From positions 1,240,001 to 1,304,000 of the forward strand of contig NZ_CP088952.1 in the NCBI RefSeq assembly GCF_021165955.1: a stretch of 64,000 nt of DNA, given 5' to 3'. This document shows, piece after piece, positions 20,032-29,783 of the stretch. The stretch comes from Massilia endophytica (GTDB lineage: Bacteria > Pseudomonadota > Gammaproteobacteria > Burkholderiales > Burkholderiaceae_D). Both the position numbers and the translations under genes were made by a program. The first letter of the stretch is position 1. Each line of letters opens with the position of its first letter. Under the pieces are notes generated by a model, which saw only the letters and a program-made list of their open reading frames with translations, was not told where the DNA came from and made no database searches.

Positions 20032-21621
20032 ATGAGATCTCGATGGACGATGCGTGTGCAGCGCGCGGCAGGCTGGTACCCACTTTGGGCTATGGCGGCG
20101 CTCCTGACTGGCTGCGGGGGAGGCATTGCCACGCCGGCCGGCGTGGACGGTGCGGTATCGGCTTCCCACACGGGGGGCGGGCAGGCGCTGGCCGTCTCGG
20201 CGCTGCTGGCGCCCGGTAGCTACTATGTGGCCCCGGACGGAAACGATCAGGCGGCCGGTTCCCTTGAGCAGCCCTGGCGCAGCGTGCAGCGGGCAGTGCA
20301 GAATGCCGGACCCGGCGTCACCGTGCTGGTGCGGGGCGGAGTGTACAGCGAGCGCGTGCTCATCACCGCTTCAGGAAACCAAAGCACCGGGCCGCTGGTT
20401 TTGCAAGCCTATCCCCAGGAGACCCCGGTGCTCGACGGGAGCGCCCTTGCGCCCCCCGCGGACGGCAATCCGTCCGGGCTGGTCACCCTGAAGAACGTCA
20501 GTGATGTGCGGGTGGTCGGCTTCGAACTCCGCAACTATGCTACCGCTTCGGCGTCGGCGGCGCCTGCCGGACTGGTGGTGATAGGAGCCGGCAGCCGGGT
20601 CGAACTGCGGTCAAACAAGATTCACCACATCCGTACCACGGCGGCGAATGGCAACGCTTTCGGCATCGCCGTGTTCGGCACGCAGGCACCGGCGTCGATC
20701 TCGGACCTCGTGATCGACGGAAATGAGGTGTCCTACCTGAACACCGGCGCAAGCGAGTCCGTGGTGGTGAATGGCAATGTCGAGCGCTGGCAGATCACCA
20801 ACAATCTGATCCACGACAACGATAACATTGGCATCGATGCGATTGGTTACGAAGGCACCGCGCCGATGGCGGCATACGACAGGGCGCGGGACGGAGTCAT
20901 CAGTGGCAATCACGTGCATCACATCAGTTCCTACGGCAACCCGGCGTATGGAAATGAATATGCGGCCGATGGCATCTATGTGGATGGCGGGACGCGCATC
21001 CTGATTGAGCGCAATACGGTCGACCATAACGACATCGGCATCGAAGTCGCCAGCGAGCACAGGGGCAAGCTGAGCGACTTCGTCACAGTCCGCAGCAACC
21101 TGATCTTCCTCAATACAACTACCGGGATATCGCTTGGCGGCTATAGCAGCCGGGTCGGCGGCACGGATCGCTGCAGCTTTGTGCACAACACACTCTACCA
21201 GAACGATACCCAGCGTTCCGGCCTGGGGGAAGTGCAGATCCAGTTCTATTCCACCAACAATGAGTTCCGAAACAATATCGTGAGCGCGAACGAGCAGGGA
21301 CTATTCACCAGCAACTACAATACCTCGAGCGCGCAGCCGCTCATCATGGACAACAATCTTTACTTTGCGACGACTGGGCAGGGTATCTGGCACTGGCGCA
21401 AAGCCAGCTACCGCGGTCTGGCGCAATTCCGGGCGACCGGCAACGACCTGGCATCCGCCTATCTGGACCCTCTGATGGAGGCCGACTTCCGGCTGCGTGC
21501 CGGCAGCTGGGCGATCGACCACGGCCAAGTCCTGCCGCCAGATATCGCGGGCACGACCGATTTTGGAGGCGCTGCCCGGGCTCTGGGTGCCGGTCCGGAT
21601 ATCGGCGCCTTTGAGCAGTGA
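20032..21621 (+). CDS. Right-handed beta-helix lipoprotein
   Basis: 529 residues. A lipoprotein signal peptide ends in LLTGC (Cys ~26), so it is probably lipid-anchored and exported. The mature part begins with YYVAPDGNDQAAGSLEQPW, the usual entry of the DUF1565/parallel beta-helix family, then many short strands with N-x-I/V and G-x-x-V-S-G-N motifs, closing with DIGAFEQ as in secreted beta-helix proteins. Related folds include polysaccharide lyases and adhesins; no lyase catalytic set can be assigned by eye. Start at 20032 places the signal peptide correctly; an open extension to 19522 overlaps fliQ on the other strand and was refused. The 295 bases between fliQ and this start hold no other gene and no convincing promoter. 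Confidence 0.75.
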   Translation: MRSRWTMRVQRAAGWYPLWAMAALLTGCGGGIATPAGVDGAVSASHTGGGQALAVSALLAPGSYYVAPDGNDQAAGSLEQPWRSVQRAVQNAGPGVTVLVRGGVYSERVLITASGNQSTGPLVLQAYPQETPVLDGSALAPPADGNPSGLVTLKNVSDVRVVGFELRNYATASASAAPAGLVVIGAGSRVELRSNKIHHIRTTAANGNAFGIAVFGTQAPASISDLVIDGNEVSYLNTGASESVVVNGNVERWQITNNLIHDNDNIGIDAIGYEGTAPMAAYDRARDGVISGNHVHHISSYGNPAYGNEYAADGIYVDGGTRILIERNTVDHNDIGIEVASEHRGKLSDFVTVRSNLIFLNTTTGISLGGYSSRVGGTDRCSFVHNTLYQNDTQRSGLGEVQIQFYSTNNEFRNNIVSANEQGLFTSNYNTSSAQPLIMDNNLYFATTGQGIWHWRKASYRGLAQFRATGNDLASAYLDPLMEADFRLRAGSWAIDHGQVLPPDIAGTTDFGGAARALGAGPDIGAFEQ

Positions 21622-21629
21622 TGCCCGCA

Positions 21630-21648
21630 GCGGCGGCTGAGCCGCCGC
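21630..21648 (+). terminator. Strong hairpin after the beta-helix gene
   Basis: GCGGCGGC-TGA-GCCGCCGC is a perfect 8-bp stem with a 3-base loop, 9 bases after the stop codon and between two convergent genes. There is no T run, but the position and strength suggest a 3' end structure usable from either side. Confidence 0.5.
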
Positions 21649-21658
21649 GTTCAAGCTG

Positions 21659-21674
21659 GCGGCCCCGGGGCCGC
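21659..21674. repeat. 16-bp perfect palindrome
   Basis: GCGGCCCCGGGGCCGC lies 10 bases after the hairpin in the same convergent gap. It may be a second part of the 3' structure or a protein-binding site; the sequence alone does not decide. Confidence 0.4.
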
Positions 21675-21710
21675 TGGGCCGGCGCCGCCAGGGCGATCGC
21701 GGCGCAAGCC

Positions 21711-22280
21711 TCAGGAGGACGGCCGCGAAGGGCTGGCGCTGCCTTCCAGCTGGGCGATGCGTGCCTCGGCTGCACGCAAGGCAGCGCTCAGCTGCTGCAC
21801 TTCCTGCTCGCGGGCTGCGTGTTCCACCGTGGCGGTGCGCTGTCGTTCGAACTGCGTGACGGCCCGTCTCACGGCGGACAAGAATTCATGTGCGTCGAAC
21901 GGCTTTGCAATAAAGCGGTGGATTTCAGCTTTGTTGATCGAATCGACGACGGCGTCCACATCGATGTAACCACTCACAATGATGCGTGTCGTGTGTGGCA
22001 GCAGGGCGTGCACCTTTTCCAGGAGTTCGACGCCGCTCAGCCCGGGCATGCGCTGGTCGCTGATGATGCATGCCAGCTGCTCGCGCTCCGCCATGCGTTC
22101 GAGGATGGTCAGTGCTTCCTGGCCGTCCCGCGCTTCCACCAGGTGGTAGTGCGGGCGCAGCACTGCTGTCATGACCGCCAGGTTGGCGTCCTTGTCATCG
22201 ATAATCATAATGGTGTAGCGGTCCCCTGCCGGGAGTTCCGGCGCACGGGACTGCTCCAGTTTTTGCTTGTCGAAGAACAT
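21711..22280 (-). CDS. Single-domain response regulator with C-terminal coiled coil
   Basis: 189 residues. The receiver domain covers ~22-145: acidic pair in IMIIDDKD, phospho-acceptor Asp75 in ISDQRMPG, Ser/Thr switch in IIVSGY, and Lys in IAKPFD. After it comes a ~40-residue helical, Ala/Glu/Gln-rich segment but no DNA-binding or enzymatic domain. The receiver is close to that of the REC-PAS-GGDEF protein at 30192-31637: shared SDQRMPGL, DSIN, IxRFI and KPFDA blocks. It probably relays phosphate or acts by protein contact. The kinase partner is unknown; no kinase is adjacent. It lies 74 bases upstream-side of the BTAD regulator's stop, on the same strand. Confidence 0.85.
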   Translation of the reverse strand: MFFDKQKLEQSRAPELPAGDRYTIMIIDDKDANLAVMTAVLRPHYHLVEARDGQEALTILERMAEREQLACIISDQRMPGLSGVELLEKVHALLPHTTRIIVSGYIDVDAVVDSINKAEIHRFIAKPFDAHEFLSAVRRAVTQFERQRTATVEHAAREQEVQQLSAALRAAEARIAQLEGSASPSRPSS

Positions 22281-22354
22281 TGTGGGCAGCTTTCAATTGA
22301 ATGGGCGGTTTTGATAATATACCGCGCCGGTCGCAGTGGCAGGAATCCCCGGGG

Positions 22355-25300
22355 TCAGCTCCTCAGGCCGAGTTCGACGGCAAGGCGCTCGGTGTCCTCG
22401 GAAGGTTTGCGCCCCAGCACGATTGACAAGGTGTCGCGGCACCGGCGGTACAGACTGAACGCAGCGGCTGGGTCATGCTGGGCGTGGGCGCAGCGCATCA
22501 GGCCCCGATAGGTGGCTTCGGCCAGTGGCTCGGCCTGCATTGCCTGCAAGTAGAGTTGGTGGGCGGTGCCCCACTGGGCCGTAGCTTCCAGGCGTTGTCC
22601 AAGATGGCCGACGGCCGCCAGGAACCGGTTGCGGCTGCGGTCGCGGGCCGCGGCCAGCCAGCTGTCTTCGTCGCCGTCGCAGAACTGCCCTCTGTAGAGC
22701 TCAAGCAGGCCTATGGCCAGTTCAGCCAGCTCGGACTGGGGGACGCCAGCCTCCAGGCCATCGATCCGGTCGCACAGCGGCAGCATGGCATCGAGGTCGG
22801 ACCAGACTTCGGTGGGATTGAGCACAATGCGGCCGGCGTGGACCAGGACCGCCGCGTCATTGCCGAGCAGTTTGCGCAGGCGGTGCACGGTGACGCTCAG
22901 GGCTGATTTCGGATCGTCCACATCCGGCCAGAGATGGCCGGCAATGGCCTGTTGTGGCTTGCCGGTTTCGCCCGCTGCCAGCAGGACCTTCAGCAGGGCC
23001 AAAGGCCTTTGCTGAGCCTTGCCCTGCCATGTGACCGGCTGGCCATGAAGGCTGATTTCGAATTTGCCCAGGGTGCGCACGGCCACCGGCCACGGCCAAT
23101 TGGCAATCAGCCGATGCGGCGCCCTCAGCTGCTGGCGCACGATCAGGTTTTGCACATGTGCAACCTCAATGCTGGCCAGCAGGGCCTGGGCCGCCAGCGC
23201 GGCCGCCAGCGGCGGGCAGGTGTCGAACAGAGTCGTGGCCTGGCGCGCACGGTGCGCACTGAAGGCGGCCTGCAGCACGGTGCGCGCCGCCGCCCGTTGC
23301 CCTGTGCGCTCCAGTTGGTAGGCTTGGGCAAACTGGCGCCATTCCTTGACCAGCAAGCCATCGAATCCATGGGCATGCTGGGCGGCGCGCGCGTAGCAGG
23401 CTTCGGCCTCAGCCGCTTCCCCCGCCACTACATGGCAATTGGCCAGGAAGCTCGTAAAGCGGGCCAGGTCGATTGGCGCAAGGCGGGCGTGCTCGGCCTG
23501 CTGAAGGGCCTCTTTCGCGCTGTGCAGGGCGCCCACGGGATCGCCGGCCAAGGCCCGCCACTGGGCCTCCAGAAGGCTCAGATTGGCGAGCTCGGTCGGG
23601 CGTGCGCTTGCCACGGCAGGGCGCATCTGGTCCAGCAGTGCGCGCGCAGCGGGCAGGTCGCGGCTGCCTAGGAGATGGTGGGCTTCGAGAAACTGAAACA
23701 GCAGCGGATCGAGGTTGAGATTGCCAACGATGCGTTTGACCGCGCCGGTGGTCTCCCTGGCTTCACGATAATTGCCATCCTTATTGTGCCAACGCGTCAC
23801 GTTCGAGTACCACCACAAGCGATGGAACGGGCTGACGGCGTCGTCAGCGGCGATCTGGCCCAATTCGGCAACTAGGCGCTGCGCCGTGTCGCCGTCATCA
23901 GCCCAGTCATGGTAGCGCAAGAGGATGGATCCGGCCGCGAGCAGTTCGGTCGGATCGCTGACTTGATGGACGAGGCGGAGGGTGTTGCTTGCCGCTTCGG
24001 TCAACAGCGCCGAGTTCGGCGCCGCGATCAAGACGGCGAGCAGCAAGCGCGAGTGGAGCCGCAGCGCCACCGGCGCATCGAGCGCGTCCGGCGGCAAGCT
24101 TGCGAGGCCCTCAGCCAGGGCATCGATCCAGTGGGCGAGGCTGCCCACCTCTCCCCATTCGAGGTCGTAGCTGTCAATGATTGCGGCCACCGCTTGCAGT
24201 TGCGCCGGCCGGTCGCCGCGCAAGCGGAAAGCCTCTTCCGCGCGCAGGAGAATGTCGCGGCCACGCCGCGTGGCCACGTGGTGCAGCGAGACGCCGTGCC
24301 AGTACAGTAACCAGGGTTCGGAATCAGCCTGGTCCGCCGGCAGGCAGCTCATCCATTCCCGCCAGCTCTGGCCCCGGCCGGCCGCCAGCATGAACTGGGC
24401 GCGCCGCAGCAGCAGGCGGCACAGGCCGTCCGGCGACCGGGCTTCCAGATACAGCTGCGCCGCCTCGTCGGTTCGACCCTGGTCGTCCAGGATGTCGGCT
24501 GCGCGTTCGAGCAGTCGCGCGCGTTCGCCTGGCGCCAACCGTTGTTTGGCCTCGAGCTGGAGGAACTCGCGGAACAACGCGTGGAAATGGTAGGTCTGGT
24601 GGGCGCTCCCGCGGCGGTCCACGAACAGACGGTTATGATAGAGCTGACTCAGCAATTTCGGCGCGGCCGCATCGCCGGTCAAGCGTTCAGCGTCTGCCGC
24701 TGACACGCCGGGCAAACACGACAGCAACAACAGCAATCGTTGCCAGGCCGGCGGCATGCGTTCCAGGATCTCCCCGGCGAAGTAGCGGAACACCGCTTCC
24801 CGGCTCGGCAGGTGAGGTGCTGCGGCGCCGGCCTTGCTCAGGTTCTTCAGCAGGACAACCCCGGCGACCCAGCCGTCCACCAGGTCGAGCCAAGCCCGCT
24901 GCTGAGGATCGGCGTCGTTTTTCAGCTGAACGATCTGGCGCACTTCGTGCTGGTCCAGCCGCAAATCTTCCCAGCCGACGGTACGCATGGTGCCTGCGAT
25001 TTCGAGGCGCGCCATGCGGAGCGGGGGGGCTTCCCGGCTCAGGAGGAGCAGTGTCAGGGCGGCCGGCACCTCACCGATCAGGATGTCGAGCAGCTGGCTG
25101 TCGGCTTGGCAGGCGAGCTCCTGAACATTGTCCAGGACCATGATCGATCCCGCTGGCATTCGCGCATACAGGTCCCGGAAAAACAGCCGCGCAGCATGGC
25201 GCAGGTCGCGATCGGGGGCAGGCGAGGTCCAGGCAATGGCTTGCGGGCCCGCCTGAAGCGCGGCGCCGAGAAAAAAAAAGAAGGTGGCCGGGTCGGCGTC

Positions 25301-25558
25301 GCTCTGGTCGACCTGGTACCACACCGAAGAGGGAGGCTGTGCATGGGCCAAATAGCTGGCCGCCAGAGTGGATTTTCCCGCCCCGGGCGGTGACGTGATC
25401 CAGATGACCGGACTGTGCGGGCGAGCCTCATCAAGGAGCGCGAACAGGCGTTCCCTCGGTAGCGCGTCGTGCACGCGCGGGCGCTCCAGTTTGGCGTAGC
25501 GTATCGGCGCAGCGGCCGATTGTGCTTGTTGCATGCCCTGGTGTGGTTGTGCCTTCAT
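22355..25558 (-). CDS. MalT-like ATPase / BTAD-domain transcriptional regulator
   Basis: 1,067 residues from the chosen start. An N-terminal STAND-type ATPase has Walker A SPPGAGKST near residue 57, a Walker B-like MVLDNVQE, and the GWVAGVVLL motif typical of MalT-like regulators. The middle is a long TPR-like helical region. The C-terminus has a winged-helix DNA-binding segment (LHGQPVTWQGKAQQRPLALL through HRLRKLLG), then a bacterial transcriptional activator (BTAD) domain. Such proteins couple ligand and ATP binding to activation; the target and ligand are unknown. Start: GGGATGG sits just before the Met at 25558; Met codons at 25564 and further upstream (25618, 25702) are possible. A Phe run (DPATFFFFLG) follows the Walker A region but the frame is intact. 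Confidence 0.8.
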   Translation of the reverse strand: MKAQPHQGMQQAQSAAAPIRYAKLERPRVHDALPRERLFALLDEARPHSPVIWITSPPGAGKSTLAASYLAHAQPPSSVWYQVDQSDADPATFFFFLGAALQAGPQAIAWTSPAPDRDLRHAARLFFRDLYARMPAGSIMVLDNVQELACQADSQLLDILIGEVPAALTLLLLSREAPPLRMARLEIAGTMRTVGWEDLRLDQHEVRQIVQLKNDADPQQRAWLDLVDGWVAGVVLLKNLSKAGAAAPHLPSREAVFRYFAGEILERMPPAWQRLLLLLSCLPGVSAADAERLTGDAAAPKLLSQLYHNRLFVDRRGSAHQTYHFHALFREFLQLEAKQRLAPGERARLLERAADILDDQGRTDEAAQLYLEARSPDGLCRLLLRRAQFMLAAGRGQSWREWMSCLPADQADSEPWLLYWHGVSLHHVATRRGRDILLRAEEAFRLRGDRPAQLQAVAAIIDSYDLEWGEVGSLAHWIDALAEGLASLPPDALDAPVALRLHSRLLLAVLIAAPNSALLTEAASNTLRLVHQVSDPTELLAAGSILLRYHDWADDGDTAQRLVAELGQIAADDAVSPFHRLWWYSNVTRWHNKDGNYREARETTGAVKRIVGNLNLDPLLFQFLEAHHLLGSRDLPAARALLDQMRPAVASARPTELANLSLLEAQWRALAGDPVGALHSAKEALQQAEHARLAPIDLARFTSFLANCHVVAGEAAEAEACYARAAQHAHGFDGLLVKEWRQFAQAYQLERTGQRAAARTVLQAAFSAHRARQATTLFDTCPPLAAALAAQALLASIEVAHVQNLIVRQQLRAPHRLIANWPWPVAVRTLGKFEISLHGQPVTWQGKAQQRPLALLKVLLAAGETGKPQQAIAGHLWPDVDDPKSALSVTVHRLRKLLGNDAAVLVHAGRIVLNPTEVWSDLDAMLPLCDRIDGLEAGVPQSELAELAIGLLELYRGQFCDGDEDSWLAAARDRSRNRFLAAVGHLGQRLEATAQWGTAHQLYLQAMQAEPLAEATYRGLMRCAHAQHDPAAAFSLYRRCRDTLSIVLGRKPSEDTERLAVELGLRS

Positions 25559-25717
25559 GACCATCCCATGCCGATATTGGTGCAGTATCCTGCGAGGAAA
25601 CGGAAACGCGGCGGCCATCGGCCAAGGTGCATTCCGTCCAACGCGGTTAGGGGAGATTCTAGCAATGGGGGATGGGTTGCAGGGGGGGCGGTCATGGTGC
25701 AATTACGGCCATTTTTT

Positions 25718-28456
25718 CTAACGGTAATCAAAGAGTAAGGTCGGGCTTTGGGGCCCTCCATCGGCAGGGAGCGCCCCTGGCTGGGCGGCCGGGGCAGCGC
25801 TCAGTCGCGCTTGCAGCCAGTCCTCCAGGTCGGCGGCAGGCATGGGCCGGGCAAACCAGTAGCCTTGACCGTAGTCGCATCCGGCCGCTGCCAGCAGGCG
25901 CATCTGCTCCGCAGTTTCGATGCCCTCGGCAATCACCTTGAGCCCGAGCTTGTGAGCCATAACGATCACCGCTTCGCAAACCGCCAGTGTGGCGTTGCCT
26001 GGCGCGAGTTCGCTGACGAAGGACTGGTCGATCTTCACATAATCGAGGGGAAACTTGCTCAAGTAGGACAGGGACGAGTAGCCGGTTCCGAAGTCATCGA
26101 TGGAAACTGCCATGCCTGCCGCCCGCAGCCTGTCCAGCCTGGCGCGTACGGTAGGGCTGGCGTCCAGCAGCAAGCCCTCCGTGATCTCGACGGCCACCGC
26201 CTCGCCAGGCAGGGAAAGCTGTTGCAGCGCGGCCGGCCATTGCTCCAGGAGCTCGTCGGCAGCAGCAAACTGCACAGGAGAGACATTGACGCTGACTTGG
26301 AAGTGGCACAGGCCTGCGTGGCGCATATGCATTGCTTGCTGTGCTGCGCGAAGAAAGACCCAGTTGCCGATATCGGAGATCAGGCGGCCCTGCTCGGCAG
26401 CCGCGATGGCAGCGGCTGGACTGACCCAGCCGCGTTGCGGGCAGTGCCAGCGCAGTAAGGCTTCCGCCTTGGTTGCAGCGCCGGTCGCCAGTTCGACAAT
26501 GGGTTGATAATGCAGCGTCAACTCATCGTTCGTGAAAGCAGTGCGGAGCGCTTGCGTCAATTCCATACGTTGACGTACGGCCGCCTCCATGTGCGGTTCA
26601 AAGAAATTGACGCGATCGCGGCCCTGGGCCTTCGCCGCATACATGGCCTGGTCCGCATTCCGCAGAACGGCATGAATGGTGTCGCCGTCCCGCGGGAAGA
26701 GCGTGATGCCGATGCTGGCTGAAACGTACACGCTCTCGTCCGCCAGGATGTACGGTTGCGCCAGGCATCGACGGATGGCGTCGGCGCGCTGCGCGATGCT
26801 GCCCTCGCTACCCGCGCCGGTCAGCAGGACGGTGAATTCGTCGCCGCCGAGCCGCGCCACCAGATCGCTGGGGGAAACGCACTTGGCAATCCGGTCGGAT
26901 GCCTGGCGCAGCAGCAGGTCGCCACGGTCGTGTCCGAGGGTGTCGTTGATGTCCTTGAAGCCGTCCAGGTCCAGCAGCAGCAGTGCCAGTGTGGTCCCGG
27001 TCCGCTCGGCGCGCCCCAGTTCCTCCTGCAGCCGTTCATGCAGCTGCTTGCGGTTGGCGAGCCCGGTCAAGTAGTCGAAATTGGCCTGGCGCCAGATGAG
27101 ATCCTCCGCTGCCTTCCTGGTGCTGACGTCTGAAAACAAGGCGACGTAACGCGTGGCGCGCGGATCGCTGGAACGGATGGAGTTGATTGAAAAGGAAGCC
27201 GGGTAGATCGTCCCGTCGCGGTGTCTGTTCCACATCTCGCCTTTCCAGCTGCCGTCCTGCTCCAGCGCAGACCACAGTGTCGAGAAGAATGCGACGTTGT
27301 GCCTGCCGGAGCCGAGCAGACGGGCGTTGCGCCCAATAACCTCATCGGTGCCATAGCCTGTGACGGCCACGAACGCCGGATTCACAGCGATGATATTGCC
27401 AAGACCGTCCGTGACGATCATCGCCTGGCTGCTGTTTCGGTAGACCAGCGCGGCAAGCTCCTGTTCTTCTAGTACCTTGGCCCGCTCGATGGCCAGGGCC
27501 GTCAGGCGGGCAGCGGCGCGCAGCCGCTGCCGTGCGGGGCTGTGCTCGTGCGGATCGAGGTCGATCCACGCAACGGTGCGGCTGTCTCTGCCGAACACGG
27601 CTATGCCCGGCAGCAGTGGCATTGGCCCGCTGTCCGCCAGGACAATCCGGCACTGGCGCGCGCCGGTTTCCCGGCGCACCATCGTGCAGATCGCCTGCAA
27701 TATCTTGTCGAGCTCCGCGCCAGTGGTCAGCATTTCCAGCACCTGGTTGTGCGAGCGCAGGTTGCGTTCGCTTGTTCGCAGGCGGTTGACAAAGCGACCG
27801 AGCAGGCGGACGAACAGGCCGGCGGTGACACCGGCCAGCGCCAGGGTGGTCAACGTGAAGGTGACTAATGCCGCTACCGCCAGCTCGGCCACCCGGCGGG
27901 CATGAAGCTCGCTGGCCACCACGATGGCCTTCTGATCATCGGCGACGCCCACCACCAAAGCCTCAATCTGGCGAACTGACGGCGCCATCCGGGCGACGAT
28001 ATCGCGCGCAGTCAAGGGCTGACGGGCCTTGATGGTCTCGATCAATACAATCCGTTGCGCCACCAACTCACGCTGCATTTCGTTCAGCCGACGCAGCCGG
28101 GAATCAACCGGAATGGCCCGTTCAAGTTCATTCAGTCCGTCTTCAAGTTGGGCGGCCGCCCGGATTGCAGCGATGGCTTCAAGGCGTTGCTGCTCAGGTT
28201 CCGTGGCCAGCAGCAGCCGGGCATGTGCACGGTCCAGTGCGACTACCGCGACACGAGCTGCCGCTGCGACCTCGCAACGGTGGCGGGCGCCTCCATATTG
28301 CATTTGCAATACTTGGCTTACATAGACCAGCGCGACGGCGCCGCCGATGCCCACAGCGAGTATGCAGGCTGCGAGCAGGCCGGCGAACACACGGATCCGC
28401 ACTTTCCAGCTGAGGCTGGCCAACGGACGAAGAAGGTGGTTACGAAAGTAGTACAT
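25718..28456 (-). CDS. Membrane PAS-GGDEF-EAL cyclic-di-GMP protein
   Basis: 912 residues. Two transmembrane helices (~20-48 and ~195-222) flank a ~145-residue helical periplasmic domain. Then come a GAF-like linker, a PAS domain (~345-460), a GGDEF domain with intact GGDEF near 536, and an EAL domain starting KAEALLRW near 665 and keeping DDFGTGYSSL and the late KVIAEGIET. GGDEF domains make and EAL domains degrade cyclic-di-GMP; both motif sets look intact, so net activity cannot be predicted. The ATG at 28456 is preceded by an in-frame GTG at 28459; no clear ribosome site. It is on the same strand as, and 160 bases upstream of, the BTAD regulator. Confidence 0.9.
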   Translation of the reverse strand: MYYFRNHLLRPLASLSWKVRIRVFAGLLAACILAVGIGGAVALVYVSQVLQMQYGGARHRCEVAAAARVAVVALDRAHARLLLATEPEQQRLEAIAAIRAAAQLEDGLNELERAIPVDSRLRRLNEMQRELVAQRIVLIETIKARQPLTARDIVARMAPSVRQIEALVVGVADDQKAIVVASELHARRVAELAVAALVTFTLTTLALAGVTAGLFVRLLGRFVNRLRTSERNLRSHNQVLEMLTTGAELDKILQAICTMVRRETGARQCRIVLADSGPMPLLPGIAVFGRDSRTVAWIDLDPHEHSPARQRLRAAARLTALAIERAKVLEEQELAALVYRNSSQAMIVTDGLGNIIAVNPAFVAVTGYGTDEVIGRNARLLGSGRHNVAFFSTLWSALEQDGSWKGEMWNRHRDGTIYPASFSINSIRSSDPRATRYVALFSDVSTRKAAEDLIWRQANFDYLTGLANRKQLHERLQEELGRAERTGTTLALLLLDLDGFKDINDTLGHDRGDLLLRQASDRIAKCVSPSDLVARLGGDEFTVLLTGAGSEGSIAQRADAIRRCLAQPYILADESVYVSASIGITLFPRDGDTIHAVLRNADQAMYAAKAQGRDRVNFFEPHMEAAVRQRMELTQALRTAFTNDELTLHYQPIVELATGAATKAEALLRWHCPQRGWVSPAAAIAAAEQGRLISDIGNWVFLRAAQQAMHMRHAGLCHFQVSVNVSPVQFAAADELLEQWPAALQQLSLPGEAVAVEITEGLLLDASPTVRARLDRLRAAGMAVSIDDFGTGYSSLSYLSKFPLDYVKIDQSFVSELAPGNATLAVCEAVIVMAHKLGLKVIAEGIETAEQMRLLAAAGCDYGQGYWFARPMPAADLEDWLQARLSAAPAAQPGALPADGGPQSPTLLFDYR

Positions 28457-28638
28457 CACAGGGCCTGGGCTGGCAAGCGACCCTTGTCGCCTGACCGAAA
28501 CCTTATCCTCTTTGGCATTACGAATAGCATACGCATCGCCTTGCGCGGTATGCGTTATGTATTCGTAATCGATGCTGCGCTACATTCTGCGGGTTGGTTC
28601 GGCGCCACTCTGGCCAGCTATTTCCGCGGGAGTGAATG

Positions 28639-29697
28639 ATGACCGTTTCTTTGAAGTCAGTTGCACTCATGGGAGCCCTGGCGTTGGCAGGGTTTTCATT
28701 GGTGCCATCGCGCGGCACTACCTCGGCCGCATCCGTGGCGCCAAACCCATCTGCGTATCAGCGCTGGCGCCTGCCGTCCGCTCCGCCTGCTCCCCGCGAC
28801 AACATACCGAACGCCGACCGGGTGGCGCTTGGAAAGATGCTGTTCTTCGATCCGCGCCTTTCGGGCACCCGGAGCATGGCCTGTGCAAGCTGCCATAACC
28901 CAATGTTGGGCTGGTCCGATGGATTGGGCACAGCACGCGGGCAATTCGGACAAACCCTGCCGCGATCCTCGCCAAGCATCGTGAACGCGGCCTATAACGC
29001 TCTCCTGATGTGGGATGGTCGCAAGAACACCTTGGAGGAGCAGGCCTTGGCGCCGCTCGATTCGGCGGTGGAAATGAACGCCGATCTGGAGCAGGTCCTT
29101 CGCTGGTTCAAGCGCAGCCCCGACTACCAGCAAGCGTTTGCGCGCGCTTACCCCAACGAGCCGATTGGCCGGGACACCCTGGGCAAGGCGATCGCCAGTT
29201 TCGAGCGAACCGTGGTGAGCCGAAACTCCCCTTTCGACCGTTGGCTGGCTGGTGAGCCAGGCGCCCTGACTCCTCAGCAGTTGCGTGGATTTGCATTGTT
29301 CATGGACCGTGGACGCGCCAATTGCGTGGCTTGTCATGCGGCCCCCAACTTTACAGACGGCGGCTTCCACAATGTCGGGCTGGCGTCGGGAGCACATCGT
29401 GAAGCCGATGCGGGACGTTACCGGATCAAGCCTATCGCTGCCATGCGGGGCGCCTTCAAGACCCCCGCACTGCGCGACGTTGAATACACAGCACCGTATT
29501 TTCATGACGGGTCGGCCGCGACGCTGCAAGCGGTAATCGAGCACTACAACGCGGGCGGACGCTCCCGGGCAAACCTGGCTCCAGAGATTAAACCGCTCGG
29601 CTTAACCCGGGTGGAGCAGGCGGACCTGGTCGCATTCCTTCTTGCCCTGAGCAGTCCGCCGCGGCCGTTCCACCTTCCGCAGCTGCCACGAGAATGA
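28639..29697 (+). CDS. Di-haem cytochrome c peroxidase (CCP/MauG family)
   Basis: 352 residues. An N-terminal hydrophobic signal sequence sends it to the periplasm. There are two c-type haem sites, CASCH at 82-86 and CVACH at 229-233, in the contexts LFFDPRLS..MACASCHNP and NCVACHAAPNFTDGGFHNVG that define the bacterial di-haem CCP/MauG family. The KTPALRDVEYTAPYFHDGS block near residue 275 is also typical. These enzymes reduce H2O2 using electrons from small cytochromes or cupredoxins; MauG-type members instead modify a partner protein. GGGAG fits the ATG at 28639 better than the ATG one codon upstream. A cupredoxin follows as likely electron partner. Substrate class not certain. Confidence 0.88.
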   Translation: MTVSLKSVALMGALALAGFSLVPSRGTTSAASVAPNPSAYQRWRLPSAPPAPRDNIPNADRVALGKMLFFDPRLSGTRSMACASCHNPMLGWSDGLGTARGQFGQTLPRSSPSIVNAAYNALLMWDGRKNTLEEQALAPLDSAVEMNADLEQVLRWFKRSPDYQQAFARAYPNEPIGRDTLGKAIASFERTVVSRNSPFDRWLAGEPGALTPQQLRGFALFMDRGRANCVACHAAPNFTDGGFHNVGLASGAHREADAGRYRIKPIAAMRGAFKTPALRDVEYTAPYFHDGSAATLQAVIEHYNAGGRSRANLAPEIKPLGLTRVEQADLVAFLLALSSPPRPFHLPQLPRE

Positions 29698-29704
29698 CCA
29701 CGGC

Positions 29705-29736
29705 GGGAACGCGGCCTCGATCCGCGCGCCCTTTTT
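29705..29736 (+). terminator. Rho-independent terminator candidate after the peroxidase gene
   Basis: GGG-aa-CGCGG pairs with CCGCG-cg-CCC (a 2x2 internal loop, 7-base apical loop) and is followed at once by TTTTT at 29732-29736. It lies between the peroxidase and the cupredoxin gene, so read-through would set the ratio of the two. Confidence 0.5.
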
Positions 29737-29783
29737 CGTAGTCCCTGGCATGCCCGCACTGTCTTAACCTTCGAGGAGAAAAA

